Assembly: GCA_014529385.2 (NCBI GenBank) | Contig: CM043955.1 | Span: 146,018,140 to 146,082,139 of the forward strand | Direction of reading: 5' to 3' | DNA from: Adiantum capillus-veneris | Taxonomy: Eukaryota; Streptophyta; Polypodiopsida; Polypodiales; Pteridaceae | DNA: 64,000 nucleotides | Shown: one piece after another, positions 52,124 to 63,683 of the stretch | Numbering within the stretch: the stretch's first letter is position 1 | Layout: each line of letters begins with the position of its first letter | The notes under the pieces: model-generated | Database searches by the model: none | Told to the model about the DNA's origin: nothing | The model's input: only the letters and a program-made list of their open reading frames with translations | Translations under genes and position numbers: made by a program

Positions 52124-55100
52124 TCGGAACGTTGTACACAAGTAGGGAGGTGGGAGTGACTTTGGTTTATCACTGTAATAGATTGTTCTTTAGCGCATGT
52201 ATTAAAGTGATGATCATTGGCTTTACGGGTCTTTGATTTTTCCAACCGAGGAAAAGTTGAGTATCCCAAACGCACACATATATAGATTTATGCAGGGACT
52301 ACTCCACCTTTTCCTAGGCAAGAAAGTGTTGGAGTGGAAGGTTCAAGATGCCAAGCGGCTAATAGCTGCCATGGTGGCGGGTGATGAGAAGAGGCAAGGT
52401 GCAGTGTGCCGGCGTGGGGAGAGGGATGCTTATGAAATAACGCAAAGAGAGAAGAGGTATGAGTTGTAATAGCCAACAAATTGAATGTTGTATGCAATAT
52501 TTTCTCATCTTTGTGTTTGGATTGCCCTTTCAGATTGCGGGTCTAGGCAATGCTAAGTCTAATCCCACGAGACCTTGGGTTTTGGATGCCAATTTTCCCG
52601 GTAGTGTGCGAAGTTCTTCATTCAATTTCCACGTGTTTTGCTCGTGTTTGTACCTGTACCTGTCCTTATTTTTGCCGCGCGAGGCCCTGTTTGTGCCTTG
52701 CTAGCTAGCTAACTGGCAATTCTGTGTTCCTTGTATATTGCGATGTTTTATGTCGAGCAGGTGAAAACATTGTTTTGCTCAGACTGTGGAAAGTAGTTGG
52801 TAGGACTTACACTCGAAAAAACATTTCCAATCTTTGTGAGAGTGATTATATGCAGGTTGATCTGCCATATCTTGTTTGTGCTATGCTTATGAGCTGATGC
52901 CTCGTGTCAAAATGTTGTCACGTGTGTGCTTTTTACAAAGTATTCCTGAGAAAAGTACTTTGTCTGGGATGGAAATGGGGCTTTGATCACATGTATGTGC
53001 ATTGTGCCTGTTCATATATCTTGATCTTTTTTATTGGGCTACTCTTTCCATGTAGCAATATTATCTCTGGATAACATGCGCATGTGTGTGTTATCAGATG
53101 TTTGTTTGGCCAAAGAAGGTTCTTACATGTTCAGGCTATTCCAAGATGTGCTACTTTAGAGATTCAAGATTTTAAAGTCGAAAGGAAACCACTCATCTGC
53201 GTGTGAACTCTAGGCCTTGGACCCAGCAGGACTGCATTCAATTGAGGAGCTTGCAGTCGAGCCCTCCATAAGCATGTGAGCGAGGACTTGATGGAATGAC
53301 CATGGTGGGATGAAGCTTTTGCAGACCATCAGCCACATGTACTTTGTGTTCGTGCAATCCCATTTATTGATTATATTTTGTGCTTGATGTGGAATTGACA
53401 AATCATAGCTATGGTTGATGCAGATGGTCCAATTCACAAGTTGTATGTTGAAACAATTTTTGGACCAGTAAGCTCTCTTTGTTGATAGCTTCCATCCAAT
53501 TGGGTGCTACTTATTGGAGGTCCTGAAATTTGAACACCTTTCGCAAATCAACTTGGTTTTTTTATATTGCTTCAATCTACTTCGTATATCATCAAATCTC
53601 CAGCATCGTGAGTCCTTAAATTGTCTGCTTTACTTCAGTATGTTTTGAATGCACTAGTTGAATGGAGTATGCTTGAAGCTAACAAGTAGAGAGAAAAGAT
53701 ATAATCTGAGAAACCATGCAGAGGTTAGCGATGCAGGACGTTCTACATTCTGATGTCATCTATTTACGCAGTACAATTCGGTGTGCATTATGGTAGTTTT
53801 ATTTGGACCAAACTGAAAATCCGAGTTGGCCACAAACATGTCCCAATTTCTCCCTTGAAAGTAGAAATTCAACCTTCTTTGTGACTGGTTTAGTAGCCTA
53901 TGTCCACAGCAAGGAATCTTGTTTTTTTATGTGATAGAATGAATTTGTCATGTTGGAAAATTTGCCTTCAGTTTTCTACCAATATTCATGAGAATTCTTT
54001 TTAATGGCTAGATAACTGATACAAGATGATGTCTCCTATTATTTCCCTTTGTGATTTATGGAAAATGGTTACTTCTACGTGTATTAGTCATGTGAGAGAC
54101 AAATATATTGTCATTCATAGAAATATTAGGCTTTACACGTAAGCTCAAGCATGGGTTTCACAAGGCTTTAAGGTTTGGTTGAACCTTGGTTGGTTACCTA
54201 CTACAGCTCACCTTGCTCCACCGGCATTGATACTAAATCAAGTAAGCCGCCACCTGTGTAGAGGCAGAACCAATCCTCTTCTCTTAGTTGGCAAAATCGT
54301 TTCTAGAAAGGGTGATGAAGGATTAAGCTTTTGGTCAAATTATACAAGATTCTTGCAGGTCGAGTTGGTGGTCAAGACATTGAAGCTCAAGATTTGTGGC
54401 TTGAGGTCATCTTCCGCTTAAAGTAAACACCAGCCAGGTGGTGCTTCTCGCTCAAAGCCAACCGATGCACTTGGAGCATCTCCCCCAGTCCGTTGATTTC
54501 TTTAAGTGGAACTATTTTCCTTCAGTTATGTAAGGGGTGCTTTATATGCACATGTAAGGACTCTACAAGCTTCAATATGAACATTTCTTTGCTAAGGCCC
54601 TCCTAAGAAGCACACATACAAGTTGCATAATCCGTCAAGCCCTATATGTTTGTATGTATGCCATGTCTATTAAAGCATTCACACTTCTAGCAAGGTGTTA
54701 CTATGAGCCCTTTATGGAAAGTCCCAATTTAAGGTCATGCGTGACAAAGGGCATAACAACTTTTAACCAAGGAGAAGCGTCAACATCGAGCATCAATGAT
54801 ATAGATAAAGATAAAGAGGAGGCAAAGACCAAAGGATTTCCATTCAAGGAACGAAGGACATGAGCAATCAAACTAAAAATGAAGAAGACAAGAAGATTCG
54901 AAGTATTGAGGACAAAAAGACAAGACAGCGGGTTCATGACAAAAATTGTAGTGCTTAGGCTACATGGGAGCATCACTAGTAGGAGAACTGGATTGAAATT
55001 TGTTTCTCAAATGCACCTCCATTTGTAGTCGGGGAGGCAAAGGTAAATTTGTAAAGTTATAGTCTTGCCGTGTGTGGTTGTGAACTCATTGGATCCCTAC

Positions 55101-55131
55101 ACCCCATGGGGACGTATTGTAATTGAGAAGC
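52124..55131. other. Unassigned DNA, a few short open stretches
   Basis: No recognisable family. 52233-52469 is a 78-codon open frame with protein-like composition (LHLFLGKKVLEWKVQDAKRL, then Arg/Glu-rich). It might be a further exon or separate remnant linked to the candidate gene upstream. 54654-54863 has a Lys/Glu-rich end. The rest is AT-rich with no clear repeat structure. Confidence 0.4.
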
Positions 55132-55558
55132 CTTGTAGTAGTGGTTGGCATTCTCCTATCCTATGTATACCCATGTGCTTGAAAGGAGGGAAAAGACAAG
55201 AATTAGTAGTAGTTATACAAAGCCTAATCCTAGGCTTAAGGGGAGGGTTGTAGGGGTAAGCCTTGTAGTAGCAGGCTAGCCTAGTTTGTGTACCTCATGT
55301 TGTAATGTATGTCATGAGACATGTAATCATGGATATGGATGAGTCTAGAAGACAAAAGTATAAGCAATGACATCATCCACAATCTCAACAAACATGATGC
55401 CATGTCTCTAATTCATGATAGCTTAGATTCATGTAGTGGAGGTTAAAGGAAATGACAAGAAGTCTACCTGATATTGACATTGTTGTCCACTCTCTTGAGG
55501 AGAGAAGATGGCTTAAGTAAAGGCTAGTTAACATAAGTTCTTCCCTAAAAACTTTCAT
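55132..55558 (+). repeat. 430-bp direct repeat, copy 1
   Basis: Begins CTTGTAGTAGTGGTTGGC and ends CTAAAAACTTTCAT; matches 57064-57497 throughout with small indels. It is joined on its right to a reverse-transcriptase fragment (minus strand). Nature unknown; it has no TG...CA ends. Confidence 0.88.
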
Positions 55559-56145
55559 ATGGTCACTTAAGGATAGAATCTACTTTAGATGTATCCACTT
55601 AAGGATAGTATCCACTTTGGATGTATCCATCTATATTCGCGTAGAGGAAATATTATGGCGTAGTTAGTGAATTTTTGTCTTAAGAAACTCAAACTTGATT
55701 TCCTTAGCATAGAGCTTATTTTTTTTAAGTAGCTAAAAAAGTATTCGAAGATGCTCTAAGTGCTCCTCTTCAGTAGCTCTATAGATAAGGATGTCATCAA
55801 GGAAAACAATGACAATTTTTCTTAAATAAGGTCATAGCACACTATCATATGAGCATCACAAAAGTGGTAGGAGCATTGGTTAACCCAAAAAGCCTAACCA
55901 CAAACTCATAATGGTCGAACTTTGTTCTAAAGGCAATCTTAGAAATATCAGCAAGTCGAATATGAACTTGATGACAACTTGAATGAAGATTTATCCTTGT
56001 AAAATAGCACGCTCCTTTGAGTTGATCGAACAACTTATCTAAAGGTGGCAAGAGATACTTATTCTTAATTGCAATCAAATTAAGGCCACAGTAATCAATG
56101 CATAAATACATTACACCATCATTCTTTTGCACAATTGTGTGTGAT
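55559..56145 (-). pseudogene. Old gypsy reverse-transcriptase fragment I1
   Basis: Minus strand: LCIDYCGLNLIAIKNKYLLP, CYFTRINLHSSCHQVHI, VRLFGLTNAPTTF and, after a frame change at about 55855, a FLDDILIY-type catalytic motif near 55790. The first residues of the thumb follow. It aligns over about 550 bp with 59199-59745, another copy of the same family. Highly decayed. Confidence 0.85.
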
Positions 56146-56805
56146 ATGTGATGCCCATGGTGAGAATTTCATCTTTGTATTCTTGTAACAACTCGTGAGT
56201 TGCATCGGTGCTTCATTGACATCCATTGAAGAGCACATATCTTGAAGAATATTCTTAATGTTAACTTTGTGATTACATAAATGTTTAAAAACTAATTCTT
56301 TTTCAGCTTGAGAATTCATTTTATGTAGAATATTACTTGTCGCTTTCATACTTGTAGTAGGTTGTGGTGTTTGCATAGCCATAGAAGAGGAAGAAGACAA
56401 AGCAGCATGTGGTGTTGAAAAATGATCAGGAGAGAAAGAATTAGACACATTAAAATTAGACAAAGCTTAAGACAAAGAGTAACAAAAAGACTTCTTCTTG
56501 TTTACTTTCTGAAGAGAGCTTCAAAAGTTCAGCAGTACAAATGAGTGGAGAGAAGGTTATAATTCTTCTCTCCCAATAGCAACACGTGCACCATTGGCAT
56601 CATCTAATAGAAATGAATTATGTTCATATTTACGCTTGAGAGAAGGTTCTAATCCTTGTAACCACTCTTTACTGAGAACCACATTTGCATGATCCATGTT
56701 CATAACTTGGAAAGTGAGAGGCATAATGTGTCCTTGAATGTCAAGAGGAACATCGTGCACATGCATCTCCCAAACTTCGGAATCTATTCCATTCATAAGT
56801 TTCAC
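56119..56805 (-). pseudogene. Old gypsy protease and linker fragment
   Basis: 56557-56805 (minus) reads VPLDIQGHIMPLTFQVMNMD, VVLSKEWLQGLEPSLKRKYE, the C-terminal half of a retropepsin domain with its flanking strand. 56119-56463 is a Ser/Met-rich linker (KLMNGI is separate) with no recognised domain. On the minus strand the protease precedes I1, as expected in one element. Confidence 0.65.
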
Positions 56806-57063
56806 ATGTAATGGTGAGAATAGGAGTGTAAGGAAAAGAAAGTTAGTTAATTAATATGTAGTTATGAAAGTTGTGAGAAGGACCATTGTCAACCAAGATA
56901 CACACCTTGTGGCCTTTGCTTGACCCATGCATCCTCATTGACTCATGTGGTCCAAAGGTTGGTTGTCATAGAGAGACCATCAAATGACGGTCATGAACCG
57001 TCTTAGTGTGTGACACTTGCACACTAGCATACTTAGAGGACAATGCAAGAGGCCTGATCCTAT

Positions 57064-57497
57064 CTTGTAGTAGTGGTTGGCATTCTCCTATGTATACCCA
57101 TGTGTTTGAAAAGACAAGAATTCGTAGTAGTTGTACAAAGCCTAATCCTAGGCTTAAGGGTAGGGTTGTAGGGGTAAGCCTCGTAGTAGGCTAGCCTAGT
57201 TTGTGTACCTCATCTTGTAATGTACGTCATGAGGCATGATCATCATGAGACATGTAATCATTGACATGGATGTGTCTATAAGACAGTAGTGTAAGCAATG
57301 ATGTCATCCGGAGTCTCAACAAACATGATGCCACGCCTCTTGTTCATGGTAGTCTATGAGTTGCTTAGATTCATGCAGTGGAGGTTAAATGAAATGACAA
57401 GAAGATCTTGATATTGACATTGTTGTCCACTCTCTTGAGAAGAGGAGATGGCTAGGTAAAGGTTAGTTGACATAATTTCTTCTCTAAAAACTTTCAT
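57064..57497 (+). repeat. 430-bp direct repeat, copy 2
   Basis: Second copy of 55132-55558, slightly longer because of a GAGGCATGATCATC-type insertion. On its right it abuts the integrase end of fragment I2, so the block joins two different points of the gypsy interior. Confidence 0.88.
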
Positions 57498-59745
57498 CGA
57501 TTATTGATAAAGAAGTTAGTCACTAAACATCTTTTCTCACCAATATACTTCTTATACTGACCTTGTGCTTATTGAACATTTTGACAAGCAACTTTTAGCT
57601 TGTCCATATGGTTAGCTAAAAAATTCGTCACATGTTGAAGTTTCTCGGTTGCTAGCCTGACCATAGTCAGTGACCTAGGTTGAAAACTATACATAAGAAT
57701 GAATACACTAAACTTCGGAGTCACCTTCTTGGCAATAGTTAAGCAAAATCCAAAATGAGTAGATGATCTTTCTAATGAGATTTCTTTTTTGTTGACACAT
57801 GCTCTTAGCATATATTCCAGTACATGATTGACTTGTTCTGTCTAGCCATCCATGTTAGAATGATTAGAAGTACTGAGGATGAGTTGAATATTTAAACTCT
57901 TAAAGACAACCCTCCAAAAAATGGCTATTACACTTAGGATTGCGATCATTGGCTATGTTACTAGGAAGGCTATACGACCTGTAAATATTTTCCACGAATG
58001 GCTTAGCTAATTTGGGTGTCTTGATGGTTGACTTGGTAGATTAGTCAACTTGTTCGCAATCACCCATAGCGAGTCATGACCTCAAACAGTACCAAGTAAA
58101 CCTACTATAAAGTCCATCGATATGCTCTCACACTTACTAGATGGGATCTCAAAAGGGTGCAAGAGTCCTTCTGCTTTTAGGCAGACTGCCTTATTAATTT
58201 GACATTGTTGAACATAGTCCTGAATAATGCGGTGCAAGCTTGACTAGTAAAATTACCATCCTAAGTTTTTCCATATGCCTGGATGCCCTACACTTGAACT
58301 GTGATGGCTTTCATATAAAATTTGGCATCAAATGTCTCTGTCCATTGATGCACATACTTGACAAATCTGAAGTAAATATCCATCTTTAATGGAATTTGTG
58401 AAGTAAATACGCATGTTTAATGGAAAATAATTTCCATCTAGTAAGTTTGTCACTCGAAGAGGAGAACTATATGTGGAGGAACTTGAATAAGCACCAACTA
58501 ACTTGGTGGGTGAAGGATCCCTTTGTATAACATGACTCCACACCTTGGAGCTTGCCTCGTCATGCTCATGGTTTCCTTTCAAAAATATAAGAAATTCACA
58601 CTTGATTTCAATGAATAAAAGAGAATTAATCTCAAGCATATGACTAAGACCATTTTTTGTTATAGCACCCTTTGCGATACTGTAGCAGAGCATCATACTC
58701 CTGAAGAATCTCAGTCCAATGAGCCTTTTGACCCTTAAAATCAATTTGTTGTGTAAACCACTTGATACTCTCAGGATCAAACAAAACCTCAATTGAGTGC
58801 CATATCATAATGTTGCCACTTCTTAAGAGCATACACTATTGCATACAGCTCATGTTCGTAAACATAATAATTCTGTTGAGCTTTATCCAATTTCTACTCT
58901 CAAAAGAAATTGCCTTGCTATCTAAAAGAGAACAACACCGATAGCCTATCATTGTGTTAGTCTCAATTACAAACGGTTTTGTAAGATCAACAATTGCTAA
59001 AATAGAGGTAGTAGCAAGAGCCACTTTGAGCTTTTTGAAGCTACTCTGCTGAGCTTCACCCTAATTGAAAGATTTTTCTTGTGCTTATTCAAACGGTCGA
59101 TCATAGGTACCACAATTTTGGCATAGTCCTTGACAAATTTGCAATAGAAATCGGCAAGACCTAGAAAAATTTGGAGTTCTTCCAAATTTGCGGAAAATGG
59201 CCACTTAAGGATATAATTCACTTTGGATGTATTGATTTGTATTCCCATAGAGAAAATATTAGCCTAGATAGTGAATTTCTTTCTTAAGAAACTCAAACTC
59301 AAACTTGCTTTCCTTAGCATAGAGCTTATTTCTCCCGAGTAGCTAGAAACGTATATAAAGATGCTCTAAGTGCTCCTCTTTAGTAGCACTATAGATAAGG
59401 ATGTCATCAAGAGAAACAATGACAAACTTTCTTAAATAGGGTCGTAGCACACATCCATTGATCATCACAAAAGTGTTAGGAGCATTGGCTAATCCAAAAA
59501 GCATAACCAAAAACTCAAAATGACCGCATTTTGTTCTAAAGGCAATCTTAGAAATATTAGCAAGTTGAATATGAACTCGATGACAACTTGCACAAAGATC
59601 TATCTTTATAAGATAGCACGCTCCTTCAAGTGATCAAACAACTTATCTAAACATGACAATAGATACTTATTCTTAATTGCAATCGAATTAAGGCCACGGT
59701 AATCAATGCATAAACACATTGTCCTTTTTTTCAAAGATCCTGCAA
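57498..59745 (-). pseudogene. Old gypsy RT, RNase H and integrase remnant I2
   Basis: Reading leftward on the minus strand: RT palm with SLDDILIY at about 59390-59410, thumb (LEELQIFLGLADFYCKFVKD, 58997-59248), RNase H (LTKPFVIETN, SKAISFESR at 58836-59024; GQKAHWTEILQEYDALLQYR at 58644-58832), the integrase region (58328-58792 overlaps its start), a degenerate NMDG(stop)TEQVNH motif near 57840, and the integrase C-terminus (LATEKLQHVTNFLANHMDKL, 57569-57811). Dense stops and frame changes indicate an old insertion. Confidence 0.82.
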
Positions 59746-60140
59746 GTGCTGGACAACAAACTCAATCCAATTGAACTTCATGGCTAAACCACTTGCAATT
59801 GCCACTAGATTGAATTCTTTTACAAATCCCTTTGTGAATGCCGAGTTGATCTCCATGTTGGTTGGGGCCTTTTGGTACACCTTGTAGTGCAGTTACATCA
59901 CTTGGTCATACATATTGCTATGTATGCTACTGCATTTGAAGTGATATTGGCTGCGATCCTTTGCCTCTCTAAAAACACTGAACCACTCCACATCAGTGAT
60001 CTGCTCCCACTTCACCAGTTTGGGGTTGTCTCCATCCATGGAGACGCCATGAACAAAATTGAACTCTTCTGCCATAACATAAAACTTTTCTTGCACTAGG
60101 ATGTTGAGCTTGGGAGCTTTCCATCTGCCTGCACACCACC
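59746..60140 (-). pseudogene. Coding-like remnant of unknown identity
   Basis: Minus strand from about 60100: KFYVMAEEFNFVHGVSMDGD, WEQITDVEWFSVFREAKDRS, a TAA after SNMYDQVM, then the same frame continues LHYKVYQKAPTNMEINSAFT and FNLVAIASGLAMKFNWIEFV. One stop in about 125 codons and even composition indicate former protein coding. I cannot name a family. It lies upstream of the RT of I2 and might be cargo of that element or an unrelated gene piece. Confidence 0.45.
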
Positions 60141-60264
60141 ACTGTCATAGGATTATAAGATTAAACATCTTATAGAACCCACTAGAAAAGGGCTCTCAAG
60201 TAATTTGTACATAGGCAATTGCAAGCTCTCTTTAGATGCAATCATATAAGCATGCACCTTGAAT

Positions 60265-60810
60265 GCCTAAGGAACGCACAAGCTCCTGATGAGTGTGAGA
60301 GAATCCATAACAAGATCTTGGCCAGGGGCTATTGCAAAAACAAGAATTCCTTTAGGTTGCCTTGACCAACATGTAAGTTGAATGCAGAGTCCTCTGTGTT
60401 GATTGCAACATATGCTTAATAAGAACAATATGAAGAAGCTTTGTGCCTAAGGCAATGCACAAGCCTTTGATGACTGTGACACAATCCACAATAAGTTTGT
60501 AGGTAGGTGCTACTACAAAAACAACCGTTCCTTTAGGTTCCCTTGAACAACATGTAAGCTGAATACAGAATCCTCAGTGTTGATTGCAGCCTATGCTTAA
60601 CAAGAAGCATATCAAGAATCTCTGTGCCTAAGTCAATGCACAAGCCCCTGGTGAGTGTGAGAGAATCCATTACAAGATTTAGCCAGGGGCTAATGCTAAA
60701 ACAAGAATTCCTTTAGGTTTCCTTGGTGGCCAACATGTATGTTGAATGCAAAGTCCTCAGTGTTAATTGCAGCATATGCTTAGCAACAGAATATTGTCAT
60801 GGGTCATCTC
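60265..60810 (+). repeat. 180-bp tandem repeat, three copies
   Basis: Units begin GCCTAAGG/T at 60265, 60445 and 60626, giving periods of 180 and 181 bp. Shared landmarks in each are GCACAAGC, GTGTGA-AATCCA, GGGGCTA-like, TTCCTTTAGGTT and AACATGTAAGTTGAATGCAGAGTCCT. A decayed fourth copy may extend to about 60890. Similarity between units is roughly 80 percent by eye. Confidence 0.85.
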
Positions 60811-60926
60811 ACCCATTGTCATGGGTGAGAGGATCCACTATCAAATTAGTAGTCGGGGACTGCTGGAGAAATGTGTCATGCTTGGGGGTGCTTTGCTTCA
60901 TATGTATTACAAATGGGCCCCCTCAT

Positions 60927-60928
<2 letters not shown>

Positions 60929-60997
<69 letters not shown>
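60929..60997. repeat. (GA)n microsatellite
   Basis: About 34 uninterrupted GA units. Arg-Glu open frames across it are artefacts. Confidence 0.97.
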
Positions 60998-61000
<3 letters not shown>

Positions 61001-61980
61001 CTGAGTCTTGCTTCCCTTCCTTGCCTACATGTACTTTGACATTGGGGATCCTTGGGATTTAGAAAGCTTCAACCTTTTGCAAGGCGGAGGAGAAGCAACA
61101 TAACCTTTGGCCCTCGACTTCCTTCACGGTGGAGTGTCAAAAGAGATGTCAAAGGTGGCTGGCTGCTATGCTGAGCTATTCTCCACCTGGGCTGCCTGCT
61201 GAGCTCTGCCCGAGAACCTGCTTGCAACTCGCAATCACTTCCCTCCCTCTCTCTGACCTGTGCCCCTTGCGCTGTGCTTCCCTCCATGCATAATGACTAC
61301 ACCACTACCTCAAAGTAACGTTTGAGCTTTTGAAAATATTAGGATTTGGTCCAATTTTTTCAAAGTGCAAGTATACACTTTGTATGGTTCACGATGGTGG
61401 CCCACACACTTGAAAAAACATCACTTTCCTTATGCTTACAAGATGTGCTCGTTGGCATATGTTAACTAGCACAAAAAGCGTGACACATTAACATGCTTTC
61501 ACACAAAAGTCCAAATTGATTCAAAATCCAGAGGGAAGGTGTAATAGAGAGTGTATTATTAAACGTTCAAGAAGAGTAATCAATAAACATTAAAAAATTG
61601 CTTGTAGAGACAATAATTGCGATTATTGTTTATCTGTCCAATTTTTAAACAAATTGTTGAAAGTTCTAATTTATATGCATCTCATATAGGCATAAAGACA
61701 ATCATAGAGTCCAAAGAGTGCAATGTACTCTTGGAAGTCTACCTTGTATACTGACAGATTTTGGGGTTAAAGACTGAAATTGGACAAAGTCCAAGTTGTA
61801 AAGTTTTTGTTTTGAACAGATACGAGAGTAATTAGAGCTAATTCAAGACATCAGATTTACCATTCCTTAAGGTAACATGTTGGGTTTGAAACAGTTGCCT
61901 TGAACAAATTCATGTATCTTAGGTCAGGAGTAGTTTACAAATCAAGACAAGAGCAACCTAGAGGCCAAGCTAGCAAGATT
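60998..61980. other. Unassigned DNA left of the CACTA end
   Basis: No recognisable gene, RNA or repeat; AT-rich from 61300 onward. The last three bases (ATT) are the candidate target duplication of the CACTA element. Confidence 0.45.
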
Positions 61981-62045
61981 CACTACAAGAGGCTATTCAT
62001 ATTAGCGACGCTCACACAGCGACGCTCAAAAAAAAAAAATCCCGA

Positions 62046-62099
62046 CGTCGCTATGAGCGTCGCAAATTTACTTGTAAATTTACGACGCTCATAGCGACG
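62046..62099. other. 25-bp-arm hairpin in CACTA subterminal region
   Basis: Arms 62046-62070 and 62075-62099 are complementary at 24 of 25 positions with a CTTG loop. Both contain the GAGCGTCG/CGACGCTC subterminal motif. Could serve as paired transposase sites or fold as RNA. Confidence 0.85.
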
Positions 62100-62190
62100 C
62101 CGGTTGGGCTAAAAAAAATAACAGAGAGCGCCCAAAAACTCAGATTTCAGATCTGATTTTTCGGCGCCCTCAAGCAAGGAGCAGGTAACG

Positions 62191-62227
62191 CTCTCCCTCT
62201 CTCTCTCTCTCTCTCTCTCTTTCTTCT

Positions 62228-62319
<92 letters not shown>

Positions 62320-62390
62320 AGAGGAAGGAGAGCCAGGTATGCTCCTTCCCTCTCCTCACTCTCATGTTCCCTTCCCCTCTTTCTCTCTCC

Positions 62391-62445
<55 letters not shown>

Positions 62446-62449
62446 TGTT

Positions 62450-62493
<44 letters not shown>
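62191..62493. repeat. Cluster of CT, CA and GA microsatellites
   Basis: (CT)n at about 62191-62220, (CA)n at 62229-62315, (CT)n at 62391-62410, (CA)n at 62411-62442 and (GA)n at 62452-62493. Cys-Val and Ser-Leu open frames on the minus strand are artefacts. Confidence 0.95.
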
Positions 62494-62497
<4 letters not shown>

Positions 62498-62550
62498 AAC
62501 ATAAACAAAAACGCACACACACATACATAAACAAAGAATGCACACACACA

Positions 62551-62720
62551 CATTGAGAGAGGAAAAGAGAGAGAGAGCATGCATAAACAAAAAACGCACA
62601 CATTGAGAGAGGAAAAGAGAGAGAGAACATGCATAAACAAAAAACGCACACATTGAGAGAGGAAAAGAGAGAGAAAACATGCATAAACAAAAAAACACAC
62701 ACACATTGAGAGAGAAAGAG
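62551..62720. repeat. 50-bp minisatellite
   Basis: CATTGAGAGAGGAAAAGAG starts units at 62551, 62601 and 62651 (exact 50-bp period), and a shortened one at 62704. Units differ only at one or two positions in the GA part. Confidence 0.92.
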
Positions 62721-62924
62721 AGAGAAACTAATTTAACGTCGTAGGAAACTAATTAAAATTAAAAGACCTAAAGATCTAGCCGATGAGGAGTTGAACTCAA
62801 GACCTATTATTCAAGAGGGAAATGGCATAACCAACCTATCATACTTGGCATGGGTGATAGAAAGGTTATACCATTTATCTCTTTTTATTGGCACACACAT
62901 CCACACACGCACACACACACACAC

Positions 62925-63022
62925 AAGAAGAAGAGAGTTATAACGTCGTAGGAAACTATCATAAAAGACATTAAAGATTAGGTTAGATGTAGATTTATGT
63001 TAAATTAGATTTAGGTTTATTT
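62925..63022 (+). repeat. Direct repeat flanking the metal-binding fragment, copy 1
   Basis: AAGAAGAAGAGAGTT, TAACGTCGTAGGAAACTATC and AGATTAGGTTAGATGTAGA are shared with 63682-63779. Both copies follow a (CA)n run and lead into AT-rich TTAGATTTA repeats. Confidence 0.88.
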
Positions 63023-63115
63023 AAGTTAAATTAGATTAGATTTATGTTTATTTTTAGTTAGATTTACGTTTATTTACGCTAGATTTAGATTTACGTTATA
63101 TTAGATTAGATTTAG

Positions 63116-63476
63116 GTCTCCATAGACTTCGATGCCTGCATGAAGCGGGTGAAGAAAGCCCTCAATGGAATATAGGGTATTGCTGCCTTCACTCATGGTG
63201 GGCTCCGTCGATCCAAAAGTACTGGTGAAATGTCTTCAAAAGATAGGGAAGAAGGTGGATCTTCAGGGCAGCAAGAGTCACTACATCCCCGACAATGACC
63301 ATCTAGACAACCTCTAGTCATTCAACAGCAACTTCAAAGTTAGTAACAAGAGCAAGAACGGTCCAAAGGGCAAATTGCTGTCGTCAGATGTGGATGGAGA
63401 TGAGGCAGCGTCACCGCCGGAAGTTAACTCTCACATCTTTAGTGATGAGAATGCCAACTCTTGCCGAGTTATGTGA
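63116..63476 (+). pseudogene. Heavy-metal-associated isoprenylated protein fragment
   Basis: After an AG acceptor-like boundary, the frame reads VSIDFDACMKRVKKALNGI, then a stop. This corresponds to the beta-alpha start of an HMA metal-binding domain, with Phe in place of the first Cys of the CxxC pair. After a one-base shift, VDPKVLVKCLQKIGKKVDLQ gives the domain end (63208-63270 area). A stop lies at about 63316-63318, and the frame continues through a Lys/Ser/Asp-rich tail to NANSCRVM and TGA. CRVM is a CaaX-type farnesylation signal, the hallmark of the plant HIPP family of metallochaperone-like proteins. The lost Cys, two stops and a frameshift make it a pseudogene. Confidence 0.75.
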
Positions 63477-63607
63477 AAAATTATGTGTTAAATTAGTTTT
63501 AAGGTTCTTATAATCCCTGCTAGTTTAGTTCTTTGTTTTTAATATAACATAATTTACGTTAGAGTTAGATTTATGTTATATTAGATTAGACTTAGGTTTA
63601 TTTAGGT

Positions 63608-63611
<4 letters not shown>

Positions 63612-63682
<71 letters not shown>
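63612..63682. repeat. (CA)n microsatellite
   Basis: About 35 CA units directly before the second copy of the flanking direct repeat. Confidence 0.96.

Positions 63683-63683
<1 letters not shown>

Noticed and set aside
62109-62706. Long Cys-Val and Ser-Leu rich open frames on the minus strand
   Set aside because: They are translations of (CA)n, (CT)n and the 50-bp minisatellite; no non-repeat protein sequence.
62775-62850. Possible tRNA gene or SINE head (B-box-like GAGTTCAACTCC on the minus strand)
   Set aside because: No convincing A box, acceptor stem or anticodon arm could be paired; at most a decayed tRNA-like relic.
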